A DNA stretch of 11,674 nt from an uncultured Clostridia bacterium. Lineage in GTDB: Bacteria > Bacillota > Clostridia > Peptostreptococcales > Anaerovoracaceae. The notes under the pieces were generated by a model, which searched no databases, was not told the origin of the DNA, and was given only the letters and a program-made list of their open reading frames with translations. The stretch is taken from the NCBI GenBank assembly GCA_934278965.1, contig CAKQWL010000022.1, forward strand, positions 1 to 11,674, given 5' to 3'. Numbering within the stretch: the stretch's first letter is position 1; each line of letters begins with the position of its first letter. The translations under genes and the position numbers were made by a program. Positions 7,420 to 11,674 of the stretch are shown piece after piece.

Positions 7420-8514
7420 ATGAAAACCGGAAAGAACAAAAAACGCGGCAGGATGAGGACAATCGGCGTGCTGCTCGCGGCATTCCTGCTTGCCGGGGGC
7501 GTGATGGCCGACCCGACCTTTGCCGCCGGGGCATTTACGGATGTACAGCAGGATTACTGGGCAAGAGAGGATATCGCACTTGCGGCAGAGAAGGGAATCG
7601 TCAACGGATATGAAACATCCGCCGGCGTCTACGCCTTCTATCCGGAGAATCCGGTCAGCTGCGAGGAAGCGGCGGCCATGCTCTACCGCGCGCTCCGCGC
7701 TGCCGGGAAACAAAAGGACGGCGATGGAGCCGCGCTGATCGAAAAACACAAGGAGGCACTGCAGGCCGCCGGGATTTCGGAGTGGGCGCAGGAATATGTC
7801 GCCTACGGTCTGGAACACGGAATTATCGGGTCGGAAGAGCTTGCTTCTTTTGTCGATCCGAACACGAAAGCCGGAAAACCGGCCCGCCGGATTACGGTTG
7901 CGGTATGGACGGCAAAAGCCCTGGAAAAGCAGAGAACCGGGCTGTATTATCTGCCGTTTACAGACGCATCGCAAATAAGCGATGAAGCGGCGCCGTATAT
8001 TGATATTCTGTATCGGCACGGGATCATGAAGGGCTCTTGGCAGCCGGATGGTACGATTGCTTTTCAGCCGGAGTCCGGTGTGAAGCGCAGTGAGTTCGCG
8101 GCGATCAGCAACCGGGTGCTGACACAGGCGGAGGCCGGTTATGACCGTGCCAAGGAAACTTTCGCGCGCACACTGTCTTCTTCAGATACGATTCCGAGCG
8201 CGCAGCTTCGTCTGGCAAAGGATGCTGCCGCAATCGGCAGCCAGCGGGGCGCTGCGGCGGTGTCCGGAATGAGCTTTGCGGATGGAGAAGCGCCGCAGGT
8301 ATTCTTTGTCGGAACACCGGAGCTGAAAAGCGGAACGATCGCCTCTTCAGAGAAACTATCCGCCGATACGGTAAAAGTCGGCATTCAGGGTGCGGATCGG
8401 ACGGTATATTACCTTTTGACAGAAAAGACCGAGAACGCAGCACCCGTGCGGGCCGGGGAAGAAGTGCTCTTCCTTGCGGACGGCATCCGGCTGATTGAAA
8501 TGAAATCTAAATAG
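7420..8514 (+). CDS. Secreted S-layer homology (SLH) domain protein
   Basis: The 364-residue product has an N-terminal signal peptide: a basic start, a hydrophobic core at about residues 14-28, and likely cleavage after TFAA near 36. GGGGAG 7 nt upstream supports the start. Three SLH repeats follow. SLH1 (about 39-92) has FTDVQQDYWAREDI and GIVNGY; SLH2 (about 120-170) has WAQEYVAYGLEHGIIG; SLH3 (about 179-234) has YIDILYRHGIMKG and FQPESGVKRSEFA. The usual TRAE-type polymer-binding motif is degenerate: CEEA in SLH1, RRIT in SLH2, KRSE in SLH3. Trimeric SLH modules anchor proteins to pyruvylated secondary wall polymer on the cell surface. The C-terminal part (about 235-364) shows no family I recognise; it is alanine/serine-rich, then has short beta-like strands such as APQVFFVGTP and VYYLLTEKT. 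It is probably a small surface-anchored protein rather than the main S-layer protein. Confidence 0.9.
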   Translation: MKTGKNKKRGRMRTIGVLLAAFLLAGGVMADPTFAAGAFTDVQQDYWAREDIALAAEKGIVNGYETSAGVYAFYPENPVSCEEAAAMLYRALRAAGKQKDGDGAALIEKHKEALQAAGISEWAQEYVAYGLEHGIIGSEELASFVDPNTKAGKPARRITVAVWTAKALEKQRTGLYYLPFTDASQISDEAAPYIDILYRHGIMKGSWQPDGTIAFQPESGVKRSEFAAISNRVLTQAEAGYDRAKETFARTLSSSDTIPSAQLRLAKDAAAIGSQRGAAAVSGMSFADGEAPQVFFVGTPELKSGTIASSEKLSADTVKVGIQGADRTVYYLLTEKTENAAPVRAGEEVLFLADGIRLIEMKSK

Positions 8515-8846
8515 TAAATACAGTAAATAGAATAAGATCTAAAAAAAGAAGTATAAAGCAATCGATAGAGTTGAATTCTTGTGCGGCGGCAGGATGCCAA
8601 AGCCTGCCGCCGTGTCTGACAGCAGCATCAAGCGCAAAAGCATTATTTTCCAAAAAAGAGACGGCTCCATAAACTCCATAGACAAATTTCATGAAATGAA
8701 AAAACAAGAGAGCGGCGAGAGCAAAACCGAAGTTTTTGAAACATTCGGAGTTTTCGGCATTGGCCGAAAGAATTCGGAAGCGACAGAATCCGGGAGCGAA
8801 GGGAGCCGGAAAAGGAAAAATAGAGAAAGGACAGAGCGTCAGGCTC
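8515..8846 (+). other. Leader region upstream of rho with a strong hairpin
   Basis: These 332 nt begin with an A/T-rich stretch containing repeated TAAATA words. A perfect 10-bp stem follows, CGGCGGCAGG (8584-8593) with CCTGCCGCCG (8603-8612), around a 9-nt loop. No T-run follows, so it is not an ordinary intrinsic terminator. ATTTCATGAAAT (8686-8697) is a perfect 12-bp palindrome. A frame from ATG 8594 to TGA 8938 stays open in a different register from rho and overlaps its start. The rho frame itself is open from 8700. I see no convincing promoter. The region may be a regulatory leader for rho, or part of it may belong to the rho N-terminus. Confidence 0.55.
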
Positions 8847-10223
8847 GTGGTGAACAGGGAAAAAAAGGCGATTTTAAAAACAAAGAAAGTGGCGGAATTG
8901 AGGGAAATAGCCAAAGGTCTCGGCATAGACGGGTGTGAGAAATTAAAAAAAGATGCGTTAATTGACGCAATTGCGGGTAGTGATTCCAAAGAGGGAGAAG
9001 AGACCTCAGAAGCCGCATTTTCCGAAAAAAAGAAAGAAAAAAGGCCGGCTTCACCGGAAACGGAGGAGGCAGCAAAGAGCACGGAGAAAGCAAAAGAGCG
9101 GCCGCCGGTAGAAGGAATTCTGGAAATCGCGGAGGGCGGCTTCGGTTTTTTGCGCTTTTCGAATTTTTTAACGAGCGACCGGGATATTTATGTTTCGCCG
9201 ACACAGATCCGGCGTTTTAATTTGAAGACGGGGGACAAGATCCAGGGGATCAGCCGGCTGCCGAACGAGGGGGAGCGCTTTGGGGCGCTGCTTTATGTCA
9301 ATACGGTCAACGGAGAGGAGCCCGGTGCGGCTATCCGCAGGCCGGATTTCGAACGCCTGACACCGGTATTCCCATATGAGCGGATATCGCTTGAGGGAAG
9401 CAGCCGCGATCTGGCCACAAGACTGATCGATCTGATCGCACCGATCGGACGGGGACAGCGGGGATTGATTGTTGCGCCGCCGAAAGCAGGCAAGACGGTT
9501 CTGCTGAAAAAGATCGCCAATACGATTGAAAAGAATTACCCTGAAATGGAACTGATCGTGCTTTTGGTCGATGAGCGGCCGGAAGAAGTGACCGATATGA
9601 AACGAAGCCTTTCGAGCGGGGAAGTCATCTATTCGACCTTTGATGAAACGCCGCAGCACCATGTCAAGGTGGCAGAGATGGTGCTGGCCCGGGCGCAGCG
9701 GCTGGTGGAGCACGGAAAAGATGTGGTGATCCTGCTGGACAGCATCACAAGATTGGCGCGTGCCTATAATCTGGTCGTTCCGGCTTCCGGAAGGACACTT
9801 TCCGGAGGTCTGGATCCGGGTGCACTCCACAAGCCGAAGAAATTTTTCGGTGCAGCGCGAAAGATGGAGGAAGGCGGGAGCATTACGATTCTCGCGACCG
9901 CACTTGTCGAGACGGGAAGCCGGATGGATGATGTTATTTTCGAAGAATTTAAGGGAACCGGAAATATGGAGCTGCACCTTGACCGGCAGCTTTCCGAGAA
10001 GAGGATTTTCCCGGCGATCGATCTGAACAAATCCGGAACAAGGCGGGAGGATTTGCTGCTTTCGCCGGAGGAACTGGCCTCGATCTGGACCATGCGGCGT
10101 GCGCTGGCCAATCGCGGGACACAGGAAGTGACGGAATTTGTCATTGACAATCTGATGTATACCAGAAACAATAAAGAGTTTATGGAGGTTATCAAAAAAA
10201 CCTTGAAGGAAAATCGGGATTAA
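8847..10223 (+). CDS. rho: Transcription termination factor Rho
   Basis: Rho is the hexameric RNA-dependent ATPase/translocase that ends untranslated transcripts. Given from the GTG at 8847 (458 residues): the Rho_N helical domain is at about 10-43 ([14 protein letters not shown]), then a charged Lys/Glu/Ala linker (about 44-87) absent from E. coli Rho. The cold-shock-like RNA-binding domain (about 88-165) contains GGFGFLR, and the ATPase domain runs to the end. Walker A is in [12 protein letters not shown] (206-217), the catalytic-glutamate segment is LLVDERPEE, and Walker B is VILLDSITR (294-302). The R-loop region [19 protein letters not shown] and ELHLDR are conserved. No ATG exists in frame near the start. 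Alternatives are GTG 8850, TTG 8760 (GGAG 9 nt upstream) and TTG 8736, the last giving 495 residues. I prefer 8847 because it begins just before Rho_N, but AAAGGA lies 15 nt away, so the start is uncertain. DUF1385 follows after 33 nt. Confidence 0.96.
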   Translation: MVNREKKAILKTKKVAELREIAKGLGIDGCEKLKKDALIDAIAGSDSKEGEETSEAAFSEKKKEKRPASPETEEAAKSTEKAKERPPVEGILEIAEGGFGFLRFSNFLTSDRDIYVSPTQIRRFNLKTGDKIQGISRLPNEGERFGALLYVNTVNGEEPGAAIRRPDFERLTPVFPYERISLEGSSRDLATRLIDLIAPIGRGQRGLIVAPPKAGKTVLLKKIANTIEKNYPEMELIVLLVDERPEEVTDMKRSLSSGEVIYSTFDETPQHHVKVAEMVLARAQRLVEHGKDVVILLDSITRLARAYNLVVPASGRTLSGGLDPGALHKPKKFFGAARKMEEGGSITILATALVETGSRMDDVIFEEFKGTGNMELHLDRQLSEKRIFPAIDLNKSGTRREDLLLSPEELASIWTMRRALANRGTQEVTEFVIDNLMYTRNNKEFMEVIKKTLKENRD

Positions 10224-10256
10224 GAATTACAGCAGAAAAGGGGACTTGATCAAAAC

Positions 10257-11366
10257 ATGGATTTAAAAAAGATATTTATCAAGGACGCCCGTCCGACGAA
10301 GATCGGCGGTCAGGCGATTTTGGAAGGAATTATGATGCGAGGAGCGGATCGAACGGCAACGGTGATCCGTCTTCCGGACCAATCACTGCACATCCGAACC
10401 GAGAAACTGCCTCCGGCAGGGAAGATCGCGAAAATTCCGATCCTGCGCGGTGTTGCTGCGTTTGTCAGTTCGCTGGTGATGGGAACGAAGATCCTCATGT
10501 ATTCGGCGGATGTCCTGGAAAGTGCGGGCGCAGAGGGCGTCGAGGAAGAGGAGAGCCGGATGGCCGGTTTTATTGAAAAGAAGTTCGGTGAAAAGGCGGC
10601 GTGGAATTTTATGATTTATACATCGGTCGTGCTGGCAGTCCTTTTCAGTGTGGGAATTTTTGTTATACTGCCGACGGCGCTGGTGCATCTTCTTTCCGGG
10701 ACGGTTCAGAATGAAGTCCTTCTTAATCTGATAGAGGGCGTCCTTCGAATCATTATGTTCATTCTTTACATCGTGCTCATCCGAAAAATGAGCGACATCC
10801 GCAGGGTATTCCAATTTCACGGAGCGGAGCATAAATGTATTCATTGCTTCGAAAACGGCCTTCCGCTGACACCGGAGAACTGTGCGCCGTTCTATACGCT
10901 TCATCCGAGATGCGGGACGAGCTTTCTGATGTTCGTGATGGTGATTTCGCTCGTGCTGTTTTCCCTGCTCGGGTGGCCGAGTCTTTTGATGAGGATCGTG
11001 TCAAGACTGCTTCTGATTCCGGTAGTAGCGGGACTTTCGTACGAGCTTCTCCGCTGGGCGGGCCGATCGGACAATCTTCTTGTGAAGATTCTGTCCATGC
11101 CGGGTCTTTACCTGCAGAAGCTGACGACCTGTGAGCCGGAACGGGAACATTTGGAGGTGGCGATCGCCGCGATGAAAGCGGTGCTGACGGCGCCGGAGAC
11201 ACCGACCTTTATCGGCAAATGCGATCTTGACGGAAATCTGATCCCGGGGACAGAGATGACATTGGAAGAGATCCGTGAGCGCAGGGAAGCACAAAAGGAA
11301 ATGTCGAAAGAGACAAAAAAAGAAACAAAGAAGAAAACGAAAGAAACGCAGGAAGAAAGCAAATGA
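10257..11366 (+). CDS. DUF1385 (YqhQ-family) membrane protein
   Basis: This 369-residue protein belongs to the DUF1385 family, whose B. subtilis member is YqhQ; its biochemical role is not established. The family hallmark IGGQAILEGIMMRG is at 16-29. Two metal- or redox-like motifs follow: FHGAEHKCIHC (187-197) and LHPRCGTSF (215-223). Hydrophobic segments lie at about 62-83 (short), 117-146, 154-176, 222-240 and 245-266, so it is a polytopic inner membrane protein. The C-terminus (about 340-369) is a low-complexity KETKKETKK-type tail. The start has AAGGGG (10238-10243) 13 nt upstream, a long spacing, but no better start is visible. The TGA stop overlaps the prmC ATG as ATGA, indicating translational coupling. 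A place between rho, prmC and usually prfA is the standard neighbourhood, suggesting a link to translation termination; that is inference. Confidence 0.93.
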   Translation: MDLKKIFIKDARPTKIGGQAILEGIMMRGADRTATVIRLPDQSLHIRTEKLPPAGKIAKIPILRGVAAFVSSLVMGTKILMYSADVLESAGAEGVEEEESRMAGFIEKKFGEKAAWNFMIYTSVVLAVLFSVGIFVILPTALVHLLSGTVQNEVLLNLIEGVLRIIMFILYIVLIRKMSDIRRVFQFHGAEHKCIHCFENGLPLTPENCAPFYTLHPRCGTSFLMFVMVISLVLFSLLGWPSLLMRIVSRLLLIPVVAGLSYELLRWAGRSDNLLVKILSMPGLYLQKLTTCEPEREHLEVAIAAMKAVLTAPETPTFIGKCDLDGNLIPGTEMTLEEIRERREAQKEMSKETKKETKKKTKETQEESK

Positions 11367-11674
11367 GTTTATTGGTAAAAGATATTTTGAAAATCGGCGA
11401 TCAGCGTCTGATTCAGGCGGGGATTTCGGACCACAAGCAGGATTCGGAGGAGCTTTTCTGCTTTTGCTGCCATACGGAGCGAAAGTCGCTTTTCATGGAC
11501 TGGGCAAAGGAAATCGACGACCACCAATGCGAACGATATTTTTCCTTGCTGGATATCCGGTGTGCCGGTCAGCCGCTCCAGTATATTACAGGTCATCAGG
11601 AATTTATGGGACTGGATTTTGCGGTCAATGAGCATGTACTGATTCCGAGGATGGATACGGAGGTGCTGGTGGAG
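11363..11674 (+). CDS. prmC: Peptide chain release factor N5-glutamine methyltransferase PrmC (HemK), 5' part
   Basis: The first 104 codons are present and the gene runs off the right edge. PrmC methylates the glutamine of the GGQ motif in release factors RF1 and RF2 using S-adenosylmethionine, in the cytoplasm. What is visible is the N-terminal helical release-factor-binding domain (about 1-70) and the highly conserved junction PLQYITGHQEFMGL (71-84) and VLIPRMDTEVLVE (92-104) leading into the methyltransferase domain. The SAM-binding and NPPY motifs lie beyond the window. The ATG overlaps the DUF1385 stop, and AGGAAG (11350-11355) sits 7 nt upstream. Most relatives have LIPRPDTE or LIPRQDTE; the methionine here is a mild variant. 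prfA would be expected next. Confidence 0.95.
   Translation, partial: MSLLVKDILKIGDQRLIQAGISDHKQDSEELFCFCCHTERKSLFMDWAKEIDDHQCERYFSLLDIRCAGQPLQYITGHQEFMGLDFAVNEHVLIPRMDTEVLVE

Noticed and set aside
8584..8612. Hairpin upstream of rho as an intrinsic terminator of the SLH gene, or as a c-di-GMP riboswitch (GCCAAAGCC resemblance)
   Set aside because: There is no T-run after the stem, and the other conserved parts of the c-di-GMP-I aptamer are not found nearby.
8507..9082. 191-codon - strand open frame across the SLH-rho intergenic region
   Set aside because: It is antisense to the rho 5' region and the rho leader, rich in phenylalanine and serine from purine-strand complementarity, and has no family resemblance.

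Overview
The window reads as a gene-dense stretch of chromosome from an anaerobic Clostridia-type Firmicute. Three things suggest this. A fermentative acetyl-CoA acetyltransferase carries a Rex-like operator. S-layer homology (SLH) and LytR-CpsA-Psr (LCP) cell-wall genes are present. The order rho - DUF1385 (YqhQ) - prmC is typical of Clostridia and relatives. I cannot name the genus from sequence alone. Ten protein genes are supported, two of them cut by the window edges. I see no rRNA, tRNA, CRISPR array, transposase or phage gene.

Left part (1-4723): the 3' end of a sirtuin gene is followed by surE, both on the + strand. An AT-rich promoter region with an almost perfect Rex-type operator then drives a thiolase gene (thlA/atoB type), which has a strong ribosome binding site, extreme codon bias and its own intrinsic terminator. 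glnS follows with its own extended -10 promoter. It ends at a bidirectional terminator shared with the convergent TolC-like gene.

Middle (4724-8514): a secreted TolC-family-like protein is encoded alone on the - strand, with no pump partners in view. The 290-bp divergent region upstream of it holds two oppositely directed promoters and several dyads: a perfect 18-bp palindrome overlapped by a second dyad, a dyad inside the tolC-like promoter spacer, and a 16-bp palindrome in its leader. On the + strand an LCP-family wall-polymer ligase gene and an SLH-domain gene form a probable unit. LCP enzymes attach secondary wall polymers to peptidoglycan and SLH domains bind such polymers, so the pair makes functional sense. 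Both genes are preceded by strikingly purine-rich leaders.

Right part (8515-11674): rho, a DUF1385 membrane protein and the start of prmC are tightly packed (33-nt gap, then an ATGA overlap) and look like one operon. The rho reading frame has no ATG near its start and a long, structured leader. This is the least settled gene boundary in the window.

Most genes are conserved housekeeping functions. The parts that merit a second look are the regulatory architecture (Rex site, divergent palindromes, rho leader) and the TolC-like protein. I did not find a convincing new multi-gene system.
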